64,000 nt of DNA, taken from positions 537,374-601,373 of the forward strand of contig NZ_VDES01000003.1 of NCBI RefSeq assembly GCF_013607875.1. Reading direction: 5' to 3'. This document shows, one piece after another, positions 7,273 through 15,322 of the stretch. Every line of letters begins with the position of its first letter. The stretch's first letter is position 1. Below the pieces are notes generated by a model, which saw only the letters and a list, made by a program, of their open reading frames with translations, made no database searches and had not been told where the DNA came from. The position numbers and the translations under genes were made by a program. Source of the stretch: Blastomonas ursincola. Its GTDB lineage: Bacteria; Pseudomonadota; Alphaproteobacteria; Sphingomonadales; Sphingomonadaceae.

Positions 7273-7311
7273 CCTGTCTTGGAGGCGGGGGACTATCCCC
7301 CGCGTGACAGG
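7273..7311 (-). promoter_or_regulatory. Stem-loop overlapping the ribosome site of the 54-aa gene
   Basis: An inner perfect hairpin GCGGGGG-ACTAT-CCCCCGC (7285-7303) sits inside an outer pair CCTGTC (7273-7278) and GACAGG (7306-7311). On the minus strand the right outer arm GACAGG overlaps the AGGAG ribosome site, so folding would hide it. Regulation is inferred. Confidence 0.5.
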
Positions 7312-7477
7312 CGCCCGATGTGTCCGGCCGAGGGCCGCAATCACCGCGCAGGCGAAGCCGCAGCGGCGGCATGCGTGCATAGCCGACCCTTGATGACGTG
7401 GAACGGCCCGCACTCAACGACTCGAGGAGTGATAGAAAGCGACCGTTGGAGCACCACCATCAGGGAAGGACTATTCG

Positions 7478-8521
7478 ATGCAGGAAGCGGTCACCGTTGG
7501 CTTGGACTTAGCCAAGCAAGTTTTTCAGGCCCACGGCGCTGATGCCGATGGCGCGCCGCTGTTCAGCCGTAAGCTTCGTCGAGCCGAAGTCTTGCGCTTT
7601 TTCGAGAAGCTACCGCGATGCCTTGTCGGTATGGAGGCGTGCAGCGGAGCGCATTACTGGGCGCGCGAGATTGGGGCACTTGGTCATCACGTGCGGATGA
7701 TTCCGCCCGCCTACGTCGCGCCCTTCGTCAAGCGAGGCAAGACGGACGCGGGAGACGCTGAGGCGATCAGTGAAGCGGTGACCCGTAAGACCATGCGGTT
7801 CGTCCCGATCAAGACCGCCGAGCAGCAGGCGGCTGCGATGGTGCTGAAGACGCGATCGCTGCTGGTTCGCCAGCGGACTCAGGCCGTCAACGCTCTGCGC
7901 TGCCATCTTACCGAGCTCGGTATCATTGCCGGTGCCGGCATCGCCAAGATTGATTCACTGATCGCGATTGTTCGCGACGAGAGCGATACACGCCTGCCTC
8001 CGGCGGCGCGCTTTGCGATGACCGCCATTGCCGACCAGATCGAGGCGTTGAAGCAGCAGGCCAGCAAGCTCGAGGATGCAATCGTTCGTGAGGCCAAAGT
8101 CGACGAAGATATGCGGCGCCTCGTCACTATCCCCGGCGTCGGCGCCATCACCGCGGCCACAATCAAGGCGCTCGTTCCCGACCCCGGCGGCTTCAAGTCC
8201 GCTCGGCACTTTGCCGCCTGGATCGGACTAACGCCTAAGCCTCGTTCGAGCGGCGGCAAAGAGCGGCTGGGACGCATCTCCCAGATGGGAAATCCGGATC
8301 TGCGTTCCCTTCTCGTGGTCGGGGCAACGTCAGTGCTCCGCTACACCGAGAAGAACGCCAAGGCGATGCCCTGGCTGACGGGTATTGTCGCGAGGCGGCC
8401 TTACAAGGTCGCGGCCGTCGCGCTTGCCAACAAGATGGCGCGGATCGTTTGGGCGGTTCTGACCCGAGGCGGGGTTTATCAGCGCGGCAACAGTTTAGTG
8501 GCTGCCACGGTCACGGCGTGA
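7478..8521 (+). CDS. IS110-family transposase (DEDD recombinase)
   Basis: The 347-aa protein has the N-terminal DEDD RuvC-like domain, with VGLDLAKQVFQAH, GMEACSGAHYWAREI and KTDAGDAEAI carrying the acidic residues, a coiled middle, and the C-terminal Tnp_20 domain with LVTIPGVGAITAATI and FAAWIGLTPKPRSSGGK including the catalytic serine region. It is full length for the family and the frame is intact, so it may be active. IS110/IS1111 transposases work with an element-encoded guide RNA that reads donor and target; for IS1111 types this RNA is encoded downstream of the gene. Nothing else in the window matches this element. Confidence 0.95.
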   Translation: MQEAVTVGLDLAKQVFQAHGADADGAPLFSRKLRRAEVLRFFEKLPRCLVGMEACSGAHYWAREIGALGHHVRMIPPAYVAPFVKRGKTDAGDAEAISEAVTRKTMRFVPIKTAEQQAAAMVLKTRSLLVRQRTQAVNALRCHLTELGIIAGAGIAKIDSLIAIVRDESDTRLPPAARFAMTAIADQIEALKQQASKLEDAIVREAKVDEDMRRLVTIPGVGAITAATIKALVPDPGGFKSARHFAAWIGLTPKPRSSGGKERLGRISQMGNPDLRSLLVVGATSVLRYTEKNAKAMPWLTGIVARRPYKVAAVALANKMARIVWAVLTRGGVYQRGNSLVAATVTA

Positions 8522-8779
8522 CCTTCACAACCGCTTGAATGAGCTGACGGCACGGTAGCCGGCAGAAGTGAGGTGCATGAAGTAGACGATGATTCCTTGG
8601 GACGAAACTCCGACGCAAGATAGGCTGAAACCCGTGACGCGCTTCGAGCGCGCACCCTTGATTAAGCCACTTGCGACGCGAACTTCATCGAGGCCAGCGG
8701 TCATAGGCCGCGCTGATAGGCCGGACATATGACCGCACCGTTCCCAAGTGATGAATCGACTGCCGACAGCTCTTGCTAC
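8522..8779 (+). ncRNA. Candidate guide (seek/bridge) RNA region of the IS
   Basis: These 258 nt lie between the transposase stop and the right inverted repeat and have no good gene. In IS1111-group elements this region encodes the guide RNA used for target choice. The precise ends and guide loops cannot be placed by eye; the call rests on position and family knowledge. Confidence 0.5.
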
Positions 8780-8882
8780 GCGGGCCGTTCCACATATTAA
8801 GGGTTGATGGCGTCAGGCCCTGGGCCGGACCAAGGATCTGCGTCAGAGATGCGGGGTGGGCGCGCGCCCGGAAGCTGGCGGT

Positions 8883-9332
8883 TTAGATGTCCCGACGTGG
8901 GCCAATCGATTTCGACACGCTCACCAGCAACGTGCTCGCTACGCTGCACGCTTGCCCTGCGAGCGCCTCCGGCCATTGTCGCGACGGTTCACGCTGGAAT
9001 CCGCCGCGCTGGAAATGCGGATGCAACACGCGCGCGACGTCGCGCAGTCCGCTCGGCGGATCGAGCCCGGCCCGCTCGGCATAGGTTATGGCCTTGTCGA
9101 GATCGTGCCCGATATGGGCGCGATTCCACGCATCGGTGGTGGCTGCGTTCAAGAGATAGGATTTCAGCCCCAATTCGATGGCGATGGCGATGGAATGGAG
9201 GGCGTCATTCGCCATTCCGCGCGACAACGCCCAGGCCGCGCTCCGAAGATGCGCTTCGGCATTAGAAAGCTGAACGTGTGCCAGTTCCTGATCGGGATAG
9301 AAATCGTTCGGAAAAGGTTCGCTGGCGTTCAT
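8883..9332 (-). CDS. HEPN-like helical protein
   Basis: The 149-aa protein starts MNASEPFPNDFYPDQELAH and continues with two long helices, AHLRSAAWALSRGMANDALHS and AIAIELGLKSYLLNAA, then RAHIGHDLDKAITYAERAGL. The pairing of a helical bundle with R-x4-H (RAHIGH) is typical of HEPN domains, many of which are ribonuclease toxins. No nucleotidyltransferase partner is next to it; the neighbour is DUF2493, a nucleotide-binding fold. The start at 9332 is the only in-frame ATG before conserved-looking sequence. HEPN assignment is by pattern only. Confidence 0.6.
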   Translation of the reverse strand: MNASEPFPNDFYPDQELAHVQLSNAEAHLRSAAWALSRGMANDALHSIAIAIELGLKSYLLNAATTDAWNRAHIGHDLDKAITYAERAGLDPPSGLRDVARVLHPHFQRGGFQREPSRQWPEALAGQACSVASTLLVSVSKSIGPRRDI

Positions 9333-9406
9333 GAACCGATGAACCTCGCGGACAGGTCGCTTCAAATACGTTGCGCCTGTCAAGCACGCCGGTGAAAGAG
9401 CGGCGC

Positions 9407-10348
9407 TCACGCGCCGCCTCTTTTCCGGAAATCGAACAGCGGGATACCGAGCTTTCGGGCCTTGTCCGCGAGGTTGTCGGAGATCCCCGAGCCCGGGAAC
9501 ACCACGACTCCGATCGGCATCGTCTCCAGCAACACGTCGTTGCGCCTGAACGGCGCTGCGTTCTTGTGCCGGTTGAAGTCGGGCTTGAAGGCGATCTGTG
9601 GCACCTTGCGTTTGTCGGCCCAGCAGGCGGCGATGCGCTCGGCGCCCTTGGGGCTGCCACCATGCAGCAACACCATGCCAGGGTACTTGGCGTTGACCCG
9701 GTCGAGCGCGGCCCAGATCGCCTCGACGTCGTTGCATTCATAGCCGCCGGTGAAGGCGATCTTCGGACCGGCCGGGAGCAGGACCTCGGTCTCGGCGCGA
9801 CGTCGGGCCATTAGGAAGTCGCGGCTGTCGATCATCGCCGCGGTCAGGTGCTTGCGGTTCACCATCGACCCGGTGCGCGGGTGCCAGGGGTTGCGGGAGT
9901 GGATCTGGAAGTGCTCGGCGGCCAGATCGCGCATGAGCTCGAAAGCATTGCGACGCTCGATCAACGTCAGTCCCTCGGCCAGGAGCCGTTCCAGCTCGAC
10001 CGATTTCACCTCTGAGCCGTCCTGCTCCCGCTGCCCGCGCTTCTGCGCCTGTTCGTTGTCGTCGAGCTCGCGTTCGATCCGTTCGGTCGCGCGGTGGAAG
10101 ACGTTGACGGTCGACCAGAGCAGGTCATCGAGGTCGGGTTCGAGGCGCGTGTCCTGGAGGGTGGAGACGAGGGCGTCGAAGACGTCGGCGATCGCGGCTG
10201 TGACCAGAGGGGTTTCGGGCAGCGGTCGTGGGTCAGGCTCGTCCTGGAACGGGCGGTGACCATAGAGTGCCAGTTCGTCGAGCAGCGTGGAGGTGGCAGA
10301 TGCCGCGTGGTTGGGCTCGTGGTCGTTGAAGTCGGGATCGGTCGTCAT
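9407..10348 (-). CDS. DUF2493 protein (YspA-like SLOG fold)
   Basis: The 313-aa product has an acidic helical N-terminal half and a C-terminal DUF2493 domain from about residue 195: PKIAFTGGYECNDVEAIW, VLLHGGSPKGAERIAACWAD, VPQIAFKPDFNRH and GIVVFPGSGISDNLADKAR-type strands. The Rossmann-like GG and PGSG turns suggest binding of a nucleotide or nucleotide-derived ligand, as in SLOG/TIR-like families, but the ligand is not known. It is a regular member of this element backbone, placed between a Toprim gene and the HEPN-like gene. A multi-branched hairpin and a leader motif precede it. Confidence 0.88.
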   Translation of the reverse strand: MTTDPDFNDHEPNHAASATSTLLDELALYGHRPFQDEPDPRPLPETPLVTAAIADVFDALVSTLQDTRLEPDLDDLLWSTVNVFHRATERIERELDDNEQAQKRGQREQDGSEVKSVELERLLAEGLTLIERRNAFELMRDLAAEHFQIHSRNPWHPRTGSMVNRKHLTAAMIDSRDFLMARRRAETEVLLPAGPKIAFTGGYECNDVEAIWAALDRVNAKYPGMVLLHGGSPKGAERIAACWADKRKVPQIAFKPDFNRHKNAAPFRRNDVLLETMPIGVVVFPGSGISDNLADKARKLGIPLFDFRKRGGA

Positions 10349-10453
10349 GGGGGTTCGCCTTGGCTGTCGACCGCGCCCATCGCGGCCTTCACAGGCGACG
10401 AAGAGCGGGGGCGGACCGGGCCTGCACCGACGCGCGCCAGCGCGATCGGCTGA

Positions 10454-10467
10454 AGCGCAGCGGAGGA
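10454..10467 (-). promoter_or_regulatory. Shared 14-nt leader motif
   Basis: AGCGCAGCGGAGGA here is identical to 6033-6046. Both lie 100-106 nt before the start of a minus-strand backbone gene (DUF2493 here, DUF736 there). It may be part of a common promoter or leader. Confidence 0.45.
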
Positions 10468-10476
10468 CGGCGAAAA

Positions 10477-10540
10477 GCCCCGCTATTTTGTTTCGCGATG
10501 CAAAGGCGGGCGCGAGCCCGCTGGCGGAAAATAGCGGGGC
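10477..10540 (-). terminator. Branched hairpin followed by T4, after the Toprim gene
   Basis: GCCCCGCTATTTT (10477-10489) and AAAATAGCGGGGC (10528-10540) pair perfectly over 13 bp. The 38-nt interior holds a second stem, GCGGGC/GCCCGC. On the minus strand the last arm is followed by TTTT, as in an intrinsic terminator. The remaining gene-free sequence between 10349 and 10660 has no other feature except the leader motif at 10454-10467. Confidence 0.65.
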
Positions 10541-10660
10541 GCAGCCGTTGTCGGCCCGGACCGGCTCCGCTCCGATCGCCCTCTCAGAAGGCCGTGGGCG
10601 GCGGCTCTAAGCGGAAAAAGCGGACTTTGACGTTCCCTCTTCCCGGCAATCGACCTGCCG

Positions 10661-11722
10661 TCACAGCGCCGCAGCTTCAATTGCGCTGATCGACCTCACG
10701 AACCGCGCCACGTCCTCCGGGGCGAGCTGCAGCCGCACTGCCGCAGCCAATGCTTCCGGTCCGAAGGTGCGCAGATCCTCGTTGAAGTCGCCCAACCTTG
10801 GCTCGAGCGTCAGCGCCTCGATCCCGACCGACGTTGCCCGTTCGGCCAACGCCGCCACCGCACCATGCCCGGCCGCATCATTGTCGCGCGCGAGGTAGAG
10901 CCGACGGAGGGTCGGCGGGAAAAGCAGAACAGCGAGGTGGTTGGCGGAGAGTGCGGCGACCATCGGCAAGGTCGGCATTACGCGCCGGAGCGACAGCATC
11001 GTTTCGATGCCTTCTCCGGCTGCCAGTTCGTCGTCCGCCACTCCGAACCTGACGCCGTGCCCGAGAAGATGACCCATGGCTCGTCGCGGCGTCGACACCG
11101 GGGCCTTGTCCTGCCCCGACAAGTCGAGCCAGGTGCGGTGCGCTCCCGTCTGCGTGCCGGCGAGATCGGTTACGGCGGCGATAAGCGCCGGCCAGGCGTC
11201 ACGTACCCGGTCGCGCGGGTCGTCTTCGTCACCCCGGTAATAGCAGCGGGGGTGGAAGCGGAGCGCCGTGCAGTTCCGCAAACCCGTCAACGCACGGCTG
11301 CGCAAATACGCTTCTGCAAGCGTGCCGGCGATCGGCTGCGACATGGCGAACAGGCGGCGCGCAGCTTCTGGCGATCCGGTCGGTGCGGGCGGTTGTCGGG
11401 GCGGCGGATCGGGCCGGGGCAGTGACAGGAAGGTGCGCGCCTCGTCGAGGATGTCGCGAAGGCTGTCGAGGCGGCGGTTGGCGGCGATCAGGTCGAGGAG
11501 GTCGCCATGCTCGCCAGTGGCGGCGTCCGTCCATTTGCCTGCCGCACCCTTGCCGGACTCGGTGCCCTTCAGGCGGACATAGAGGCTGCGCCCGGGTGTG
11601 TTTTCGACATCGCCGACGAGCCAGTATCGGCCCTCGCGGCGGCCATTGGAAAGATAATGACGGCATACCGCCTCGGCATTGCGGGCGAGCCGTTGCGCCA
11701 GCTCGGATGCATCGTTCCGCAT
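10661..11722 (-). CDS. Toprim-domain primase-like protein (DUF7146 type)
   Basis: The 353-aa protein begins MRNDASELAQRLARNAEAVC, has an N-terminal GKWTDAATGEHGDLLDLIAA block typical of phage/plasmid primase-helicase N-domains, and a C-terminal Toprim core with AAGEGIETMLSLRRV (catalytic Glu) and RLYLARDNDAAGHGA (DxD-like). It probably acts in element DNA replication or single-strand priming after transfer. The start at 11722 is chosen at the first conserved-looking Met; the in-frame upstream stretch is proline- and arginine-rich and overlaps a terminator hairpin. It lies 73 nt after the ParB-like remnant. Confidence 0.88.
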   Translation of the reverse strand: MRNDASELAQRLARNAEAVCRHYLSNGRREGRYWLVGDVENTPGRSLYVRLKGTESGKGAAGKWTDAATGEHGDLLDLIAANRRLDSLRDILDEARTFLSLPRPDPPPRQPPAPTGSPEAARRLFAMSQPIAGTLAEAYLRSRALTGLRNCTALRFHPRCYYRGDEDDPRDRVRDAWPALIAAVTDLAGTQTGAHRTWLDLSGQDKAPVSTPRRAMGHLLGHGVRFGVADDELAAGEGIETMLSLRRVMPTLPMVAALSANHLAVLLFPPTLRRLYLARDNDAAGHGAVAALAERATSVGIEALTLEPRLGDFNEDLRTFGPEALAAAVRLQLAPEDVARFVRSISAIEAAAL

Positions 11723-11738
11723 CGCATTCTCCCAGACG

Positions 11739-11770
11739 AAAAAGGCCCGCCGACGTTGCGCCGGCGGGCC
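11739..11770 (-). terminator. Intrinsic terminator between ParB-like gene and Toprim gene
   Basis: GGCCCGCCG (11744-11752) and CGGCGGGCC (11762-11770) form a perfect 9-bp stem with a 9-nt loop, followed on the minus strand by five T (11739-11743). It ends 17 nt before the Toprim ATG, leaving no room for a separate promoter, so it may act as an attenuator. Confidence 0.8.
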
Positions 11771-11795
11771 CAGAGGGGGCGGGTGCGTTGCTCCT

Positions 11796-13079
11796 CTATT
11801 CGGCCGCAATCGCGTGGGGTTCGATCTCGACGGAGTCATCCTCGACCGAAGCGTCGGGTTGGTCGATGGCCGATTCGCCGCCGTCCGCCGCCGTCTCTTC
11901 GCCAGCCGGTTCGGGGGTCGGATCAGGATCGATCGCGGACGCCTCGATGTCGGCGGTGTCGACGACGGGCGGCAACGCGCGGCCCGGCGTGCGGAGCGGC
12001 TCGGGGAGCCAGCCGGAACCGTCGAGCAACGCCTCGGCCTTCTCCGCCATCTCGACCTTTTTCAGATGGTCGATGAGTTGCGCGGCCCGTTCGCCGTTCG
12101 CCTCCCTGACCGCTCCGAGGATCCGCGCCTTGGTGACGCGGCCGAGATATCCGCCGACCGTCGGCGTCCACCCCGCCGCAACCATGTCGAGATCGACCGC
12201 CTGGGCGAGCCGGTCGGCATGGGCGAGCGCCTTGGGCCGGCGGTTGTAGGCCTCGAACATGGCGTTGAGCGAGAGCGAGACGCAGTGCGCGAACAGCGCC
12301 TGCCGACTGTCGGTGTCGAAGTCCGTCAACGCCTCCCACAGGTCGCTCGCCTCCTTGGGCAAGGCGGTCCGCCACGCCTGATGCCGCTCGGTCATCTCCG
12401 TGGCGATGCGGCTGTCGTTCAACCCCGGCGCCTGCGAATGGAAGCCGACGCTTTTGATGTCGATCTCCAGGCAGGTGTCGAGCGCATAGGAGTAGAACGC
12501 CTTGAGGCAGAGCGCGTGCAACGCGGCGAGGAACGCCACGTCGGGTTGGCCGCCGAGCGCGTGGCGAAGCGCCAGCGTGCGGTGCGCGGTCAGTTCGGTC
12601 ATCAGCCGGTCGGGGATCGGCTTCAGGCCTTCGTCCTCGTCCGGCTCGGTTGCGGCATCCGCCTCGTTGACGACGTCGTCGTCATCGTCCGTGCCGGGCG
12701 CGATGATCGGGTGCTGCTGATCGCCATCGCCCCCGGTGTCTCCGTCGGCATCCGGCTCGGCGACGATGGGCAGTTCGTCCTCGGGCCGGACGTAGCCACG
12801 CTCGACGCGCAGATCGCCGTTGCGGTCGATGCTGACGAAGGCGCCCGCCCGTTCGACCTCGGCCGGATCATACGCGACCGGACGATCCTCGAATGCTGCG
12901 AGGGCGGCCTCGATCTCGCTCAGGCGCTGATCGACATCCTCGGGCAAATCGTCCGCGGATTCCGCATAGGTCGCCTCGATGCCGTCCAGCTCGGCCTGGA
13001 GCGCGTCGCGGGTCGCTTCTTCCTCGGCGGTCAGCGGCACTTCATCCCCGCTGAGCTGGCGCAGCCCGAAGGTATGGCC
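11796..13079 (-). pseudogene. C-terminal remnant of the ParB-like protein after an in-frame stop
   Basis: Directly after the TAA at 13080-13082 the same frame stays open to 11796, reading GHTFGLRQLSGDEVPLTAEE and then about 400 more residues: an acidic linker rich in D and E and a helical C-terminal domain (LMTELTAHRTLALRHALGGQ, FEAYNRRPKALAHADRLAQAV). Family members are about 700 aa and, as I remember them, run DF(A/P)YGHT without a break, so the stop looks like one base change from a Tyr codon. A GTG at 13040 could restart translation and leave a two-piece protein. If not, this half is dead. Confidence 0.8.
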
Positions 13080-13961
13080 TTAGGCGAAGTCGGGTGCGAC
13101 CTCGATCCACTTCCATCCCTCGGCGCGGATCATCTCCGCTTCCTCGCGCAGCTTTTCGGCGACGAGCATGTCGACCAGGCCGACATCCTGCAGCCAGCCG
13201 CCGTGGTCGGTCTGGAACAGGTCGTTCAGCACGACGCCGCCCGCCTCCTCATAAGCGGCCACGCCGATGAACTGCGCGCGCTTGTCGGCGGCATTGATGG
13301 CACCCTCGGTCAGCATCCGCCGGATATCGTGCGGCTGCTTGGAGTAGGACTGGGCGAGCCGCTCGAACACCTGCTCCTGACGCGCGTGGTCGCCGTTGAC
13401 GGTGAACGCCATCAACTGGTCGAGCGTCATGCCGTCCTCGGCGTAAACGTCGAGCAGCTTCGGGCTGACGGACGCCAGCCGCAGCCGCTGCTTGACGACC
13501 GCGACCGAGACGAAGAACGCGGCGGCGATCTCCTCCTCGGACTGACCCTTCTCGCGCAGCGTCAGGAATGCCCGGAACTGGTCGAGCGGATGGAGCGGCG
13601 CGCGCTGGACGTTCTCGGCGAGGCTGTCTTCCTCGGCGATGCCCTCCTCGCGGATCACGCACGGTATCGGTGCGGTCTTCGCCAGCCGCCGCTGCTTGAC
13701 CAGCAGTTCGAGCGCCCGGAACCGGCGACCACCGGACGGGACTTCGTACATGCCGGTCTCGACGCCATCGGCGTCGCACACCGCACGCACGGTCAGGCTC
13801 TGGAGGAGCGTGCGCCGGGCGATGTCCTCGGCGAGCTGCTCGATCGCGACGCCGGCCTTGATCCGCCGGACGTTCGACTGGCTGAGCACCAGCTTGTTGA
13901 ACGGGATGTCCCGAGACGCGCTCAGGACGATCTTCTGCACATTGTTGGCTTTCGTGGCCAT
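13080..13961 (-). CDS. ParB/RepB/Spo0J-family protein, N-terminal part (truncated)
   Basis: The 293-aa product holds the ParB core: NKLVLSQSNVRRIKAGVAIE, the GGRRFRAL CTP-binding motif (around residues 77-84), SLAENVQRAPLHPLDQF (ENxxR motif), and a KorB-like HTH region (SEEEIAAAFFVSVAVVKQRL, VSPKLLDVYAEDG). It stops at a TAA in the middle of a conserved block; the remaining 430 codons continue in frame behind it. The core fold could still bind CTP and DNA. It is not adjacent to parA, which is 11 kb away, so it may serve as an element regulator or nuclease-related factor and not as a partition partner. A conserved leader shared with DUF932 precedes it. Confidence 0.85.
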   Translation of the reverse strand: MATKANNVQKIVLSASRDIPFNKLVLSQSNVRRIKAGVAIEQLAEDIARRTLLQSLTVRAVCDADGVETGMYEVPSGGRRFRALELLVKQRRLAKTAPIPCVIREEGIAEEDSLAENVQRAPLHPLDQFRAFLTLREKGQSEEEIAAAFFVSVAVVKQRLRLASVSPKLLDVYAEDGMTLDQLMAFTVNGDHARQEQVFERLAQSYSKQPHDIRRMLTEGAINAADKRAQFIGVAAYEEAGGVVLNDLFQTDHGGWLQDVGLVDMLVAEKLREEAEMIRAEGWKWIEVAPDFA

Positions 13962-13992
13962 GGTAGGTCTCCATGACGGCCTGGCCGGAGAA

Positions 13993-14022
13993 CCTCTCTC
14001 TCGACCTTCTCACCGTCACGAA
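13993..14022 (-). promoter_or_regulatory. Leader element shared by ParB-like and DUF932 genes (copy 1)
   Basis: CCTCTCTC (13993) and GTCACGAA (14015) occur with 22-nt start-to-start spacing, 32 nt before the ParB-like start. The same pair with the same spacing occurs at 15323 and 15345, 30 nt before DUF932. On the minus strand it reads TTCGTGAC, 14 nt, GAGAGAGG. Confidence 0.55.
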
Positions 14023-14099
14023 GCTGCGGCCCACCTCTTCCTCTGAAGGGGCGGACCGCAGAATCGTGGATCAGGAAAGACGCAGAACCGGAAAGCCGT

Positions 14100-15293
14100 T
14101 CAGGCCACGCGCTCGAGCAGCTTCTTCGCGCGGCCCTCAAGGTCGAGCCGGGCATCCTGGTGGGTCTTGTCGCGCGCCACGGCGGTGATGCCCTGCACGA
14201 AGTCGAAGACGCTTTCGGGCTTGCGGCCTTCCTCGTTCAGCACCCGCTCGAGGATCTTCGCCGTCTCGGCCTTGCTGAACCCGCGCTTGCGCAGGAAGTC
14301 GGCGCGGTCCTCGTCGGTGCGCGCGACGATCTTGGCACGCGCCTGTTTGATGCCGTCGATGAACGGCGCGGGTGACGAGTTGGCGAACCGGGTCAGCGCC
14401 GGCGCGGCCTCGTGCGCGAAGCGCGAGGCGGCATATTTGCTGTGCCGGATCGCGATCTCCTCGAGGTCCTCGACGCCCCAGAGGTTGCGGTTTTGGCAGA
14501 CGGCGCGGAGGTAAAAGCTCGCCATGCCGAGCGTCTTTGCCCCGACCTCGGAGTTCCAGCAGTAGAAGCCCCGGAAGTAGAGGTCGGGCGAGCCGTCCGG
14601 CAGTCGTCCGGCCTCGATCGGATTGAGGTCGTCGACAAGGAAGAGGAAGACGTCGCGATCGGAGGCGTAGAGCGTGGTCGTATCCTGGGTGACGTCGACA
14701 CGCGGATTGTAGATGCCGGTCGACCAGTCGAGCACACCGGGGACTTTCCAGCGCGTGTCGCCGGTGCCGTTGCCCGCGATCCGCTGCACGGCCGCGACCA
14801 GCTCATGGTCGAAGATGCGGCCATAGTCGGGCCCGGTGACGGCGCGTAGCTCGATGCGCCCGTCGTCGGTCTCGAGCGTCTTGACCTGTTCGGCGCGGTG
14901 CGAGGTCAGGCCGTATTGCAGGTTGATACCGGCCAGCGCGGCGGGAAGCTGGCGAAGATAGGCGGCGGGCGCGCCGACCAGGCTCGCGAGCTGCCCGAAG
15001 CTCCAGTGGGTCGGCGCGATCGGCGCGTCCGACCCGGGCAACAGCAGGGATAGGCGCTCCGCGTCGTCGCGGCTGGCTTCCACTCGGACCGCGGCGCTCT
15101 CCACCGTGCGGGTGCAGCTCCGCTCGCTACGGCCCTTCACCGAGGCGAACAGGTCGGTCAGCGACAGGTAGCGCTCGTCGGCCGGGCGATTGAACCACTC
15201 TGACGAGACGCGGCCGACCCGCTCGCCGCGGCTGACATCCACCTTGTAACCGCCGGTCGTGTCACGGCGCGCATCGAGAACTTGCATGTTCAT
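14100..15293 (-). CDS. DUF932 domain protein
   Basis: The 397-aa protein begins MNMQVLDARRDTTGGYKVDV and shows the DUF932 core: APTHWSFGQLASLVGAPAAYLRQL, LEYGLTSHR-like region, PDYGRIFDHELVAAVQRIAG, then DVFLFLVDDLNPIE, YFRGFYCWNSEVGAKTLG and AVCQNRNLWG. DUF932 proteins are plasmid and ICE proteins of unknown activity; a relation to LGT/phage proteins that act on single-stranded DNA has been suggested but is not shown here. The start at 15293 is the first ATG; a GTG 15 nt upstream is also open. Its leader matches that of the ParB-like gene. Confidence 0.9.
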   Translation of the reverse strand: MNMQVLDARRDTTGGYKVDVSRGERVGRVSSEWFNRPADERYLSLTDLFASVKGRSERSCTRTVESAAVRVEASRDDAERLSLLLPGSDAPIAPTHWSFGQLASLVGAPAAYLRQLPAALAGINLQYGLTSHRAEQVKTLETDDGRIELRAVTGPDYGRIFDHELVAAVQRIAGNGTGDTRWKVPGVLDWSTGIYNPRVDVTQDTTTLYASDRDVFLFLVDDLNPIEAGRLPDGSPDLYFRGFYCWNSEVGAKTLGMASFYLRAVCQNRNLWGVEDLEEIAIRHSKYAASRFAHEAAPALTRFANSSPAPFIDGIKQARAKIVARTDEDRADFLRKRGFSKAETAKILERVLNEEGRKPESVFDFVQGITAVARDKTHQDARLDLEGRAKKLLERVA

Positions 15294-15322
15294 GGGACCA
15301 ATCTCCACGACGGGCGCGGGAG

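Larger units (their letters stand above)
7398..8793 (+). mobile_element. IS110-family element, IS1111 type
   Basis: A transposase gene of the IS110 family is bracketed by a perfect 14-bp inverted repeat, GTGGAACGGCCCGC at 7398-7411 and GCGGGCCGTTCCAC at 8780-8793. Subterminal inverted repeats and a long non-coding stretch after the transposase are the marks of the IS1111 group; classical IS110 members lack inverted repeats. The true ends lie a few bases outside the repeats and cannot be fixed from one copy. The element is inserted into the backbone between the 54-aa gene and the HEPN-like gene and is opposite to them in direction. No target duplication is expected for this family. Confidence 0.88.

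Noticed and set aside
8525-8728. 67-codon frame in the IS tail
   Set aside because: Falls in the expected guide-RNA region and has no protein-like features.
11679-13976. 765-codon plus-strand open frame opposite the ParB-like and Toprim genes
   Set aside because: Composition is Arg/Leu/Asp-rich with no domain; it mirrors the real minus-strand genes in high-GC DNA.
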